A stretch of DNA of 22,815 nt from JAHEJX01 sp041605955 (GTDB taxonomy: Bacteria; Actinomycetota; Acidimicrobiia; Spongiisociales; UBA5794): the NCBI GenBank assembly GCA_041605955.1, contig JBFIXI010000070.1:1-22815 (forward strand), given 5' to 3'. A model generated the notes under the pieces. It saw only the letters and a program-made list of their open reading frames with translations. It had not been told where the DNA came from and searched no databases. Position numbers and translations under genes: made by a program. Positions 14,808 to 22,025 of the stretch are shown one piece after another. Within the stretch, counting starts at the first letter, position 1, and each line of letters begins with the position of its first letter.

Positions 14808-15583
14808 GCAGACTCCTCCCGTTGTTCGTTGCCCGCAGGGGCGATCATGTAGCGGTCCCCCGGCGCCGCCAAGCTGAGCGGCCCCGAATAGGCGGCGCTC
14901 GCTTGGAGCAGACTCTCGGTCGGATCGAGCGACGCCGGAATGTGGGTGAGCAACAGCCGGCCGACGGCCGCCGCGGCCGCCATCTCGCCGGCCTGGCGGG
15001 CCGTCATGTGAAACGGCATCGACTCGCTGTCGTCCTGGAGCGTGGCTTCGGCGAGCAGCACGTCGACGCCCGCCACGTGCTCGGTCACCATCTCGCTGGG
15101 ACCGGTGTCGCCCGTGTAGCCCAGCGCGCCGGTGGCGTCGCTGAGCCGAAACGCCAACGCCGGGACCGAGTGATGCGCAGCCTGGGCGGCGACGGTCACA
15201 TCGCCGACTGTGACCTCTTCGCCTGGTTGCGCCTCGTGAATCTGCAAAGTGCTGTGCATCGCATGGTCGGGTCCCGCCTGCAGAAAGCTGGCGATGCGCT
15301 CTGTCGTTCCGTCGGGCCCGATCACGAGAACCGGGTCACTGGCGACGCGCACGTACCGGAGATCATGCAGCAGTGCAAACAGGTCTGTGGAGTGGTCGGC
15401 GTGCATGTGGCTCAGCAGCACTGCGCCGAGCTCGGTGGGCTCGAGGTGGCGCAGCAGTGCCATGTAAGTCCCCGGGCCGGCATCCATCCAGATGGCGGCG
15501 CGCTCGCTGCGCACCAGGTAGCCGCTCGCCGGATTGGTGGCCCGGGGCGCAGTGCCGCTGCTACCCAGCACGTGGAGCCACAT
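14804..15583 (-). CDS. Metallo-beta-lactamase-fold hydrolase, Rv1339-like
   Basis: This 259-aa MBL-fold enzyme has the metal motif SHMHADHS (His59, His61, Asp63, His64). Further metal ligands are likely in the AHHSV, GYTGDTGPSE and LLLTHIP segments. It occupies the same place directly before rph-rdgB as M. tuberculosis Rv1339, reported as an unusual cyclic-AMP phosphodiesterase, so a cyclic-nucleotide or phosphodiester substrate is likely. The ATG at 15581-15583 is chosen because it shares a base with the stop of the upstream small membrane protein (TGATG) and starts the typical MBL strand WLHVLGSSG. An ATG at 15593-15595 would add 4 residues. Confidence 0.85.
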   Translation of the reverse strand: MWLHVLGSSGTAPRATNPASGYLVRSERAAIWMDAGPGTYMALLRHLEPTELGAVLLSHMHADHSTDLFALLHDLRYVRVASDPVLVIGPDGTTERIASFLQAGPDHAMHSTLQIHEAQPGEEVTVGDVTVAAQAAHHSVPALAFRLSDATGALGYTGDTGPSEMVTEHVAGVDVLLAEATLQDDSESMPFHMTARQAGEMAAAAAVGRLLLTHIPASLDPTESLLQASAAYSGPLSLAAPGDRYMIAPAGNEQREESA

Positions 15584-15879
15584 CACGCGTTCCATCCCAG
15601 CACGGCACCGCCCACGGCGATGATGCCCACGATCATCACCCCGGCCAGCAAACCCATGCCGAGCGGGATCCAGGGCGTACGGCGCCAGTTGACGACCGAA
15701 TACACCGCGGTGATGGCCCATACAGAGATGATCACCGCCACCCCTGCCGGAGGTGCCACTAGACCCGACGCGAAGGCGATCACTCCGAAGGCAGCCTGCA
15801 GCCCCCAACCGACCAGGCTGTACAAGAGGTGGCGCGGCGAGATCCCGGATTCGGGCTCCGGTTCGGGCACAGCTTCCAT
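15583..15879 (-). CDS. Small membrane protein, three helices (98 aa)
   Basis: An acidic N-terminus (MEAVPEPEPESG) precedes about three hydrophobic helices, roughly at 20-42, 46-63 and 72-93. Its stop is coupled to the MBL gene start, and it lies between the JAMM protein and the hydrolase. In M. tuberculosis other genes (cysO, cysM, Rv1337, murI) stand in this interval. I do not recognise the family, and the start (ATG 15877-15879) lacks a clear Shine-Dalgarno. Confidence 0.6.
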   Translation of the reverse strand: MEAVPEPEPESGISPRHLLYSLVGWGLQAAFGVIAFASGLVAPPAGVAVIISVWAITAVYSVVNWRRTPWIPLGMGLLAGVMIVGIIAVGGAVLGWNA

Positions 15880-15910
15880 CGTGGCCAGGCTAGGCGGTCG
15901 CGCTGTGCCC

Positions 15911-16591
15911 CTATTCCTCCACAACGGCCAACTCCTCGACCTCGCCGTCGTGCGTGCGGTAAGCGCGGATCGGCACCCGGCCCGCAGCGTTACCCACCAC
16001 AACGGTGACCCAGGATCCGCCCGGCGACAGATCCCGATCGAAAGCTGACAGCGAGGCGCTCCCGTTGGGATGGGAGTGCCACGCCCCGAGGATGGCAAGT
16101 CCTTGTCGCTCGGCGTAACGCAGCGCTCCGAAGTGCTCGCGGGGGTCGATCGTGTAGCGGGTGCGCGACGCCAGCCGGTTGGTGAGGCAGAAGACGAGGC
16201 CGACCACGTTGCCCGCCCCCGCTATCAGGCCGCAGGCTTCCAGGGGATGGGCCCACTGAGAGTGGTCCACCATGGCACGCTGGATCTGGCTGGGGATCAC
16301 CAACGCCTCCCCCACTGCCAGTGCTTGCCGAGCCGCCGCCCCATCCCGCCGCCTGACGAGCAACGTGACGCGATACTCGGAGAAGAACCCGGGGTTGAGG
16401 CCCCCCTCGTCGTCCGCCCGTACGACGGCGACAATGCCTTCGCCGGCGAGGACTGCTCGAGCCACCTCGGCATCGCCCCGGTATAGGTACTCCCCCACCA
16501 CGATCGCATCGTCGTCTTGCGGGCCGTCGTCTTGCGGGCCGTCGTCTTGCGGGCCGTCGTCGTGCGGGCCGTTGTATCCGGGGCGCTCCAT
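15911..16591 (-). CDS. DUF2007-like / JAMM (Mec-type) metalloprotease fusion
   Basis: The 226-aa protein has three parts. Residues 8-27 are acidic GP(Q/H)DD repeats. Residues 30-98 resemble the DUF2007 putative signal-transducing domain (YLYRGDAEVARAVLAGEGIVAVV, then a strand with RRRDGAAARQAL). Residues 100-226 form a JAMM/MPN zinc protease with Glu118 and the HxHx10D motif His172, His174, Asp185. The closest functional relative by position is Mec (Rv1334), which releases cysteine from the carrier CysO. The cysO and cysM partners are absent here, so the substrate may be another ubiquitin-like carrier. A TACCTT box 6 nt before the ATG suggests leaderless transcription. The gene heads the JAMM-MBL-rph-rdgB cluster. 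Confidence 0.85.
   Translation of the reverse strand: MERPGYNGPHDDGPQDDGPQDDGPQDDDAIVVGEYLYRGDAEVARAVLAGEGIVAVVRADDEGGLNPGFFSEYRVTLLVRRRDGAAARQALAVGEALVIPSQIQRAMVDHSQWAHPLEACGLIAGAGNVVGLVFCLTNRLASRTRYTIDPREHFGALRYAERQGLAILGAWHSHPNGSASLSAFDRDLSPGGSWVTVVVGNAAGRVPIRAYRTHDGEVEELAVVEE
16511..16570. repeat. Four 15-bp tandem repeats in the JAMM gene
   Basis: Units at 16511, 16526 and 16541 are identical and the one at 16556 differs by one base. They encode GPQDD three times and GPHDD once near the N-terminus of the JAMM fusion. Confidence 0.95.
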
Positions 16592-16597
16592 GGCGCG

Positions 16598-16603
16598 AAG
16601 GTA
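16598..16603 (-). promoter_or_regulatory. Possible -10 for leaderless JAMM transcript
   Basis: TACCTT on the minus strand ends 6 nt before the ATG at 16591. This is the spacing for transcription starting at the start codon, and the gene has no Shine-Dalgarno. The match to TANNNT is short. Confidence 0.35.
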
Positions 16604-16676
16604 CCAACCTTGCGACGCTTCTCCGTTGCCGGCGGCCGCAACGAAGTGCCGGCTGCCGGCGATGGTCGAACAGCCA

Positions 16677-16764
16677 CGCGTTGACCGGGACGCGTCACAA
16701 CGGTCGCGTTGACCCCGAAACGCGTTGACCCGAAACGCGTTGACCCGGAACGCGTTGAACCCGG
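16677..16764. repeat. Six iteron-like 14-16-bp direct repeats with AACGCGTT core
   Basis: Units start at 16677, 16691, 16705, 16721, 16736 and 16751. The last four are nearly identical (CGCGTTGACCCGRAA type) and the first two are degenerate. Each junction forms the palindrome AACGCGTT or a close variant. They lie upstream of the JAMM gene and outside any coding region. Confidence 0.85.
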
Positions 16765-16836
16765 AGACACTTCATCGGCGCCGCGACGGCATATACCGAT
16801 GCTGCGATAGGACTAGATCGCAGATCTCCGGGTCCC

Positions 16837-16979
16837 GGTGGTCCAAGTTGAAGTCGCTACCTGTCCCGCTTCCGCTCACGGCTGGCGGGGAGCGGCGACT
16901 CCTGAAAAGTCAGGGCCGCAGCTCAGCGCTCGGCCACCTCCAGAGTCCTAGATAAACCTAAATGCATTCTTGGACCACC
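16837..16979. repeat. 143-bp element bounded by 11-bp perfect inverted repeats
   Basis: GGTGGTCCAAG at 16837-16847 and CTTGGACCACC at 16969-16979 are perfect inverted copies 121 bp apart. Within and around it no ordinary gene is seen. On the minus strand the right arm overlaps an extreme Shine-Dalgarno, so the arms could form a long-range RNA stem. A MITE-like remnant is the alternative. Confidence 0.6.
16923..16967 (-). CDS. Possible 14-aa leader peptide with an extreme Shine-Dalgarno
   Basis: The ORF MHLGLSRTLEVAER starts at ATG 16965-16967. Upstream, positions 16987-16971 read AGAAAGGAGGTGGTCCA, which matches the full complement of the 16S rRNA 3' end at 16 of 17 positions. AGGAGG sits 10 nt from the ATG. 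The product is not recognised. Confidence 0.3.
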   Translation of the reverse strand: MHLGLSRTLEVAER

Positions 16980-17076
16980 TCCTTTCTCTGGTGGCGACAT
17001 ACTGGCACAGGCGGGCCGTTAGTTCCACGAATATCTGTCACATGTGCCGTAGAGCAGCGCTTCCGGCCCTTCGACA

Positions 17077-17214
17077 ATGAGCCTGGACAGCTGCCACGAG
17101 TTGGCGCCGGGACGCCAACTGTTCTTGGGAGAGCTGCTGGCGCCGGACGAGGCCGAGGGCATGCCTCCCGAGGACATGGAAGGGCCGGCGGCGATCCTCG
17201 TCGTCACTGATTGA
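17077..17214 (+). CDS. Unrecognised short ORF (45 aa)
   Basis: An ATG ORF with acidic, coding-like composition (LFLGELLAPDEAEGMPPEDMEG, then AAILVVTD). It lacks a Shine-Dalgarno and has a stop shortly upstream in frame, so it may be a fragment of a former gene. The remaining intergenic sequence from 16765 to 17247 shows no other gene. Confidence 0.2.
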   Translation: MSLDSCHELAPGRQLFLGELLAPDEAEGMPPEDMEGPAAILVVTD

Positions 17215-17247
17215 GCCTGGTCGCCGATCGGGTAGCGCAGCGCCGGA

Positions 17248-17289
17248 CACGGCCGAATCGGCACGGCCGAATCGGCATGGTTGAATCGG
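17248..17289. repeat. Three 14-bp repeats with GCCGAATCGGC palindromes before ybaK-like gene
   Basis: Units at 17248, 17262 and 17276: the first two are identical and the third is degenerate in the left half. Each contains a GCCGAATCGGC odd palindrome, and the last ends 4 bp before the ATG at 17294. The array occupies the space where a Shine-Dalgarno would lie, so it could be an operator. Confidence 0.8.
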
Positions 17290-17293
17290 CGGC

Positions 17294-17785
17294 ATGGATA
17301 TCGAACAGCACGTTCGAGACGCCGTCGAGGCGCTCGGAGTCGAGCACGAGTTCCTTCCGTGCGACCCGGACCTGGCCGATACAGCGTCGTTCTGCGAGCA
17401 CTACGGATACGCGCTCGATGAGTCGGCCAACACCATTGTCGTGGCCTCGAAGCGCCCCCCGGGCCACCACGCCGCCTGCGTCGTGCTGGCCGACAGTCGC
17501 CTCGACGTGAACAAGAAGGTGCGCAGCCTGCTCGGCGTCCGCAAGCTGTCGTTCGCTCCAGCCGAGGTCACCGCCGAGGTGACCGGCATGATCATGGGCG
17601 GAGTCACAGCCTTCGGGCTCCCGCCCGAGCTTCCCCTGTATGTCGACTCCCGAATCATGGAGAAGGAGTGGGTGATAGTGGGCGGCGGCAGTCGCACGCT
17701 GAAGATCAAGGTGCCTCCGGCGGCGTTGCTGGCAGCCGGCGGCGAGGCAGTCGAAGGGCTGGCCAACCCGATCGAGCCGGACTGA
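17294..17785 (+). CDS. YbaK/EbsC-type aminoacyl-tRNA deacylase
   Basis: This 163-aa single-domain protein belongs to the YbaK / prolyl-tRNA editing family, which hydrolyses mischarged tRNA in trans. Visible family features are NTIVVASKRPPGHHAACVVLADSRLDVNKKVRSLLGVRKLSFA, with the usual Lys residues, and EVTGMIMGGVTAFGLPPELPLYVDSRIM. GGGSRTLKIKVPP follows near the end. The GxxxPFG-type region is G-GVTAFGL here. The exact tRNA specificity cannot be read. The GNAT gene follows by 3 bp. Confidence 0.85.
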   Translation: MDIEQHVRDAVEALGVEHEFLPCDPDLADTASFCEHYGYALDESANTIVVASKRPPGHHAACVVLADSRLDVNKKVRSLLGVRKLSFAPAEVTAEVTGMIMGGVTAFGLPPELPLYVDSRIMEKEWVIVGGGSRTLKIKVPPAALLAAGGEAVEGLANPIEPD

Positions 17786-17788
17786 GCC

Positions 17789-18211
17789 ATGATCGCCGTG
17801 GAAAGGGCAACTGAAGCCGACGCGGCGGCCGCGGCCGCCCATCTCGATGGGATCTACCGCCGCGCCCCGGGCACCGCCGCTCGGCTGGCCCGGGCGCTCG
17901 CCAAGGACGATTTCATCTTGCTGCTGGCGGCGGTGAATGAGACCCCGGCGGGTTATCTGCATGCCCAGGTGCTGGACCGGCTCGACGGTGAACGGATGCT
18001 CCTGATCTACGACCTCGAGGTGGCACCGCAATTCCGGCGACGGGGGGTGGCCACCGAGCTGATGGACGAGGTGCGGCGGATCGCAGCCGCCGCCGGCGTC
18101 GCCCGCTCGTGGCTGCTGACCGAAGACGACAATGAAGCCGCCTGCCGCCTCTACGAGTCGTTGGATGGTGAGCCGTTTCCCGCCGTGGGGTACGAATGGA
18201 CCGAGAAGTAG
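17789..18211 (+). CDS. GNAT family N-acetyltransferase
   Basis: This 140-aa single GNAT domain includes motif A DLEVAPQFRRRGVATELMDEVRRIA (acetyl-CoA pyrophosphate loop RRRGVA). The end region WLLTEDDNEAACRLYESLDGEP is typical of the family, and the order resembles the AAC(3)-I-like group. The acceptor substrate is unknown. ATG 17789 lies 3 bp after the editing-protein stop, so the two genes are probably co-transcribed. Confidence 0.85.
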   Translation: MIAVERATEADAAAAAAHLDGIYRRAPGTAARLARALAKDDFILLLAAVNETPAGYLHAQVLDRLDGERMLLIYDLEVAPQFRRRGVATELMDEVRRIAAAAGVARSWLLTEDDNEAACRLYESLDGEPFPAVGYEWTEK

Positions 18212-18239
18212 CCGTCGGCCGCGCCATCGACCATCAGCT

Positions 18240-19253
18240 CTAGCCGTCACCAGAGGCGGAGTCCCGGCGTTGCAGCACCCCGGCGCGACTGAGCTCGAAC
18301 TCCGCGAGGTCCTCGGCGATGTGGAGGCCGTCTGTGAAGTGCCGTTGAGCCTCGTCACGCACCTCGCCGATCGTTCGACCGGTCTCGCGTGGCAAGCTCG
18401 GGGTCCCGGCCCCGAAGGCCGCATCCGGCGCGTAACGAGGGCTGAAGTGCGTGAGAACGAGGGCGCCGACGCCGGCGTTCGCCGCGGCCGCCGCGACGCG
18501 AGCGGCCGTGCTGTGGCCTTGATCGTCCCCCAGCTCGGCCACCACGTCTTCCGTGAACGTCGCCTCGTGAACGAGGACTTGGACCGGGCCGGTTCTGGCG
18601 AGCAGCCCCGCTGGATCGCTGTTGTCGCCGGCGATGATCAATATGCGCCCCGGTTGGGGCGGACCAACGAGGTCGATGCCGTGGACTTCGCGGCCATCGG
18701 CGAGGGTGATGGTCTCCCCGGCCTTCAGTCGCCCGTATTCAGGCCCCGGCTCGATCCCCAGGTCTGCGGCTCGCGCCGCATCGAACGCACCAGGCCGGTC
18801 TGACTCCCGGATCCACCATGCAAAGCTCGTGACCCGGTGCGCCAGCGGCAGCGCGTCCACCGTCCTCGTTGGGTCTTCCTGCACCCGGCCCCCCGTTTCG
18901 GCGACTTCGATGACCTCCAGCGGATAGCTCAGGTAGGTGGCCGAGCGAGAGAGAACGGTGCGCACCATATCTTCGAGCCCCGTCGGCCCGATGACCGTGA
19001 CCGGCGTCTCCGCACCGTCCATAGCGCGACTGGCGAGTAGGCCGAACAAACCGAAGCAGTGGTCACCATGCAGATGGCTGATGAAGATGCGGCGCAGCCG
19101 CTGCAGCCGCAGCGAAGTCTGGGCGATCCGGTGTTGCGAGCCTTCGCCGCAGTCGAACAGGTCCCATGCGCCACCCGACCTCAGCGCCAAGCCGGCCACG
19201 TTGCGATGCCGGGTCGGCGTACCAGACGAGGTCCCTAGGAAGATGAGCTCCAT
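18240..19253 (-). CDS. rnz: Ribonuclease Z
   Basis: This 337-aa metallo-beta-lactamase-fold endonuclease matures tRNA 3' ends. The start ELIFLGTSSGTPT and the zinc motif SHLHGDHCFGL (His60, His62, Asp64, His65) are diagnostic. VHEATF, GHSTA and LTHFSPRY follow. The ATG at 19251-19253 is preferred: it restores the family's usual MELxFLGT start, and a TAGCTT box ends 7 nt before it, fitting leaderless transcription. Longer starts (TTG 19260-19262, ATG 19257-19259) are possible. It converges with the GNAT gene. Confidence 0.93.
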   Translation of the reverse strand: MELIFLGTSSGTPTRHRNVAGLALRSGGAWDLFDCGEGSQHRIAQTSLRLQRLRRIFISHLHGDHCFGLFGLLASRAMDGAETPVTVIGPTGLEDMVRTVLSRSATYLSYPLEVIEVAETGGRVQEDPTRTVDALPLAHRVTSFAWWIRESDRPGAFDAARAADLGIEPGPEYGRLKAGETITLADGREVHGIDLVGPPQPGRILIIAGDNSDPAGLLARTGPVQVLVHEATFTEDVVAELGDDQGHSTAARVAAAAANAGVGALVLTHFSPRYAPDAAFGAGTPSLPRETGRTIGEVRDEAQRHFTDGLHIAEDLAEFELSRAGVLQRRDSASGDG

Positions 19254-19260
19254 CGGCATC

Positions 19261-19266
19261 AAGCTA
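19261..19266 (-). promoter_or_regulatory. Possible -10 of rnz (leaderless)
   Basis: TAGCTT on the minus strand ends 7 nt before the ATG at 19253. The 19267-19370 divergent spacer shows no convincing -35 for either gene. Confidence 0.3.
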
Positions 19267-19370
19267 GTGAGCCCACCTCCAATCCAGGCATCCGGGACCC
19301 GGGCGCCGGTCGCCCAGCAGGGTTCAGGCTACGGCCCGTCCTGTGCCACCTCGCCCGCCGCCGCCCCGCA

Positions 19371-19376
19371 TAGGAT
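19371..19376 (+). promoter_or_regulatory. Possible -10 of the thioesterase gene
   Basis: TAGGAT ends 9 nt before the ATG at 19386, and no Shine-Dalgarno is present. A nearly leaderless message is likely. Confidence 0.35.
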
Positions 19377-19385
19377 CACCCGCAG

Positions 19386-20180
19386 ATGAGCCACGAGTTC
19401 GACATCGCCACTGCAGTCGCCGAGCAGGCGCCGGGAATCTATACGGGTCGGCTCCACGAGGGGTGGGGTGTGTGGGACACGGTCAACGGCGGCTACTTAG
19501 CAGCGGTTGCGGCGCGCGCCATGGTGGCTGCCACCGGCCGGGCCCACCCCGTCTCGCTGACGACCCACTTCATCCGCCCTGCTCGGCCGGGAGCTGTGGA
19601 GATCACCACGGAGCTGATCGCCTCGGGACGGCGGCTGGCCCGGGCGGCCGCCGCGATGATCCAGAACGGGGAGACCGTGGCCAGTTTCCTGGGCAGCTTC
19701 GGCGAGGTGCCGTACACCGCCCATGAGTCGCTGCGTCTCGTGCTCCAGGACCTGCCCCCGCGCAACGACTGCGTGGTGCCCGACCGCAGCGGCTTCGAAA
19801 ACGCCACCGTCGCCGCGCGGATCGAGACCCATTTCAAGCCGAGTGATGTCGGATTCCTGACGGGCGAACCCAGCGGCCGCAGCGAGATCAAAGCTTGGCT
19901 GCGCTTCGCCGACGAGCGGCCCGTCGACCCCTTGGCACTGGTCTTTTTGGTCGATGCGCTACCACCGCCGATCTTCAATTCGGGTCGACCTCCCTCCTGG
20001 GTGCCGACCATCGAGATGACCACCCACGTCCGACTCCGCCCCATCGCCGGCTGGCTCCGCCTCCACACCCACAGCGACGACGGTTACTACGGCACTACCG
20101 ACGAACACTGCGAGATCTACGACGACAGCGGCCGCACTGTGGCGGTGGCCAACCAGCTGGCCCTCGTACGGGACGGATAG
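19386..20180 (+). CDS. Acyl-CoA thioesterase-like protein (double hotdog)
   Basis: The 264-aa protein resembles the TesB / thioesterase-like superfamily with two hotdog halves. The first half has GWGVWDTVNGGYLAAVAARAM and HPVSLTTHFIRPARPGAVEITTELIASGRRLARAAAAMIQNG. The second has PLALVFLVDALPPPIF, VPTIEMTTHVRLRP and EIYDDSGRTVAVANQLALV. The family hydrolyses acyl-CoA thioesters; chain-length preference cannot be told. It is divergent from rnz and convergent with the CHAT gene. The 95-bp convergent spacer holds a CCGCCCGGGCGG palindrome (20193-20204) without a T run. Confidence 0.85.
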   Translation: MSHEFDIATAVAEQAPGIYTGRLHEGWGVWDTVNGGYLAAVAARAMVAATGRAHPVSLTTHFIRPARPGAVEITTELIASGRRLARAAAAMIQNGETVASFLGSFGEVPYTAHESLRLVLQDLPPRNDCVVPDRSGFENATVAARIETHFKPSDVGFLTGEPSGRSEIKAWLRFADERPVDPLALVFLVDALPPPIFNSGRPPSWVPTIEMTTHVRLRPIAGWLRLHTHSDDGYYGTTDEHCEIYDDSGRTVAVANQLALVRDG

Positions 20181-20275
20181 ACGGACGGCGCTCCGCCCGG
20201 GCGGGCAGAGAGCGACTCACGACTCAACGTTTGGAGTGCGGCTCCAGCGCACCACAGAAATAGTGACCTTGGTGC

Positions 20276-21901
20276 TCACCCGCCTGCCATCGCCGCCATG
20301 GTTAAGTGGCCCGCGTCGACCCCATCCTTGATGACGAGCTGAGTCACGTTGGTCCGGCTCTGCAGATCGAGATGGTTCACGGCCAGATCGTAGGCTCTCT
20401 GCACTCCGTCGCCCCTACCCAGCGCGGAGTAGAACGCTCGCGAGAAGTCGATCGCATCAGCGTCGGAGATATCTCGGGCCGTACCCAGCACAACGTCGAC
20501 GTGGGCGCCGATGGCTTCGGCGGCCGGCATCGAGCCGCACACGTTGAGGACAACACACGACACCGGCGATCGCGCCAACTCGAACAACCGGGCCAGAGCA
20601 GCGGGTGCCACCGGTTGCGACATACCGGCAGCATCCTCCAAGACCACGGCCCCCGACTGGCCGTGACCCGTGAAGTGCACGATATGGGGCTGCATCCTTT
20701 CCATGAGCGACTGGAGCTGAGACGGCTCCACCGAGCCGAACTGCTTGAGCTCGAACTCGTTCTGCAGCGCGTTGTACAGGACGGTATCGATCGTGTAGTG
20801 CTCATGGCCCAAGTCCAGCTCCTCTTGATCCAGCGGATTGGCGGCCAACATCAAGATGCGGGGGCGCCGGCTCTCCGACGCCAAACTCTCCACCGTGCGC
20901 CGCAGATTGGGGCGCATCGCAGCCGCCGCAGTGCGCACGCTGCCGCGCTCGCCCGCGTGGACGAGCTCGTCGGTGCGGTAGGCGGCCGCCAGCAACTCCG
21001 ATTGCGGCATGCCGTCAAGCCGCCGCTTGTTCACCAGGTTGGTCTTCTGGTTCAGGTAGGCCTGAAGGCGGTTGGTGTGCGGCGTGTGCGGTTCCACCGG
21101 GATCCGCTCTCTCCCGAGGAGCCGCAGCACCGCACGCAGCGACTGCCACTCCGCGTGCAGACGGAGCAGGTGAATTCGAACTCGCCTCACCATGCCTTTG
21201 TCGGCTCCGCGATTCGACAGCAGCCACACGTCGACGTCCTTGCCCTGATGCGGCTGATACCAGTGATATAGGCGAATCCCGCGATCCTCCAGGCCGGTGA
21301 CCGGGGACAGGGCGCGGGCGGGGGGACCCAGCTCCGAGCTCTCGATCAGGACTGCAGGTGGAACATCTTGGCACCACCACGAGGGGGCATCGTCGACCTG
21401 TTTGGCGACTGAGGTGGTGGACCTCCTGAAGTGTCTCGCCAATCCACCTCCTGCGGACCCGAGGGCGGTTCGGGCGAAAGGCTCGGGAAAGGACCGCACG
21501 GCGACCGGGATGTCGAGGGCGGCCGCTACCAGCGCATCGGCCGCCGGGAGCTCCGCGTCCCACCGCACGCTGACCGCAAGACCGGTGTCGACCCGCACCG
21601 TCGCCGTGCCGTCTGCCATGAGCCGGCGGAATGCAGCCCGGAATCGATATTGACCGGCTTCGCCACCGGCCGGCAAGTCCCGATCGAAGCGAAGCGCCCG
21701 GGCGGCGTTGGCGTACAGCTCTTCGCCCGGCCAAGCGGAGTCTCCACCGCGGCGCCGGCGCTGCAACGGGCCGAACGCTCGGATGAAGTCCTCGCCCGGA
21801 CTGAGGCCGGTGAACGCGGACACGAGGGGGAGCTGACCGGTCACCTCCCGCGGCAGGAAGTGGCGGACATCGATGAAGGGCAGTTGCACCGTAACGAGCA
21901 T
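20276..21901 (-). CDS. CHAT-domain caspase-like protease with uncharacterised N-terminal region
   Basis: The 541-aa protein ends in a CHAT domain (about 345-535). It starts with RILMLAANPLDQEELDLGHEH. The catalytic His413 lies in VHFTGHG and Cys455 in VVLNVCGS. Family features VVLGTARDISDADAIDFSRAFYSALGRGDGVQRAYDLAV follow. Both members of the protease dyad are intact. Residues 1-345 have no domain I can name: a mixed strand/helix part up to about 230, then a basic helical part (RRVRIHLLRLHAEWQSLRAVLRLL). CHAT proteases act as effectors in bacterial signalling and abortive defence. No STAND ATPase or nuclease is adjacent. The ATG at 21901 has only a weak GGGTGAG. Confidence 0.88.
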   Translation of the reverse strand: MLVTVQLPFIDVRHFLPREVTGQLPLVSAFTGLSPGEDFIRAFGPLQRRRRGGDSAWPGEELYANAARALRFDRDLPAGGEAGQYRFRAAFRRLMADGTATVRVDTGLAVSVRWDAELPAADALVAAALDIPVAVRSFPEPFARTALGSAGGGLARHFRRSTTSVAKQVDDAPSWWCQDVPPAVLIESSELGPPARALSPVTGLEDRGIRLYHWYQPHQGKDVDVWLLSNRGADKGMVRRVRIHLLRLHAEWQSLRAVLRLLGRERIPVEPHTPHTNRLQAYLNQKTNLVNKRRLDGMPQSELLAAAYRTDELVHAGERGSVRTAAAAMRPNLRRTVESLASESRRPRILMLAANPLDQEELDLGHEHYTIDTVLYNALQNEFELKQFGSVEPSQLQSLMERMQPHIVHFTGHGQSGAVVLEDAAGMSQPVAPAALARLFELARSPVSCVVLNVCGSMPAAEAIGAHVDVVLGTARDISDADAIDFSRAFYSALGRGDGVQRAYDLAVNHLDLQSRTNVTQLVIKDGVDAGHLTMAAMAGG

Positions 21902-21920
21902 CTCACCCGCAGACTACGCG

Positions 21921-21947
21921 TCCCTTCGCCGTCGAACGTTGAAGGGA
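21921..21947 (-). promoter_or_regulatory. Stem-loop in the CHAT 5' region
   Basis: TCCCTTC (21921-21927) and GAAGGGA (21941-21947) form a 7-bp stem in the probable 5' untranslated region. Further TCCCTT copies lie at about 21957 and 21968, so alternative pairing is possible. Confidence 0.35.
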
Positions 21948-21997
21948 GGAACGTGATCCCTTACGGGTCCCTTCCGAGATCCGCATCGGTCCCAAGT

Positions 21998-22025
21998 ACC
22001 TTACGTACTCGAGTTGCTCACGCAA
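21998..22025 (-). promoter_or_regulatory. Putative promoter of the CHAT gene
   Basis: On the minus strand TTGCGT (22020-22025) and TAAGGT (21998-22003) are separated by 16 bp. This would start a message with a leader of about 90 nt. The rest of the 286-bp gap (21902-22187) shows no gene. Confidence 0.35.

Noticed and set aside
14822..16048. 408-codon open frame on the plus strand
   Set aside because: It is antisense to the MBL hydrolase and the small membrane protein, which have clear motifs and coupled starts; its own translation has no family features.
16677..16764. Possible CRISPR array
   Set aside because: Units are contiguous 14-16 bp repeats with no spacers and no cas genes nearby.
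16971..16987. Near-perfect match to the 3' end of 16S rRNA on the plus strand
   Set aside because: No 16S sequence precedes it, so it is not an rRNA gene remnant. It makes better sense as a very strong ribosome site on the minus strand.
20193..20204. Terminator between the thioesterase and CHAT genes
   Set aside because: The palindrome is only 6 bp per arm without a loop and lacks a T run, so it was not listed as a terminator.
20306..21271. 321-codon open frame on the plus strand
   Set aside because: It is antisense to the CHAT coding sequence and reflects GC-rich third-position bias.
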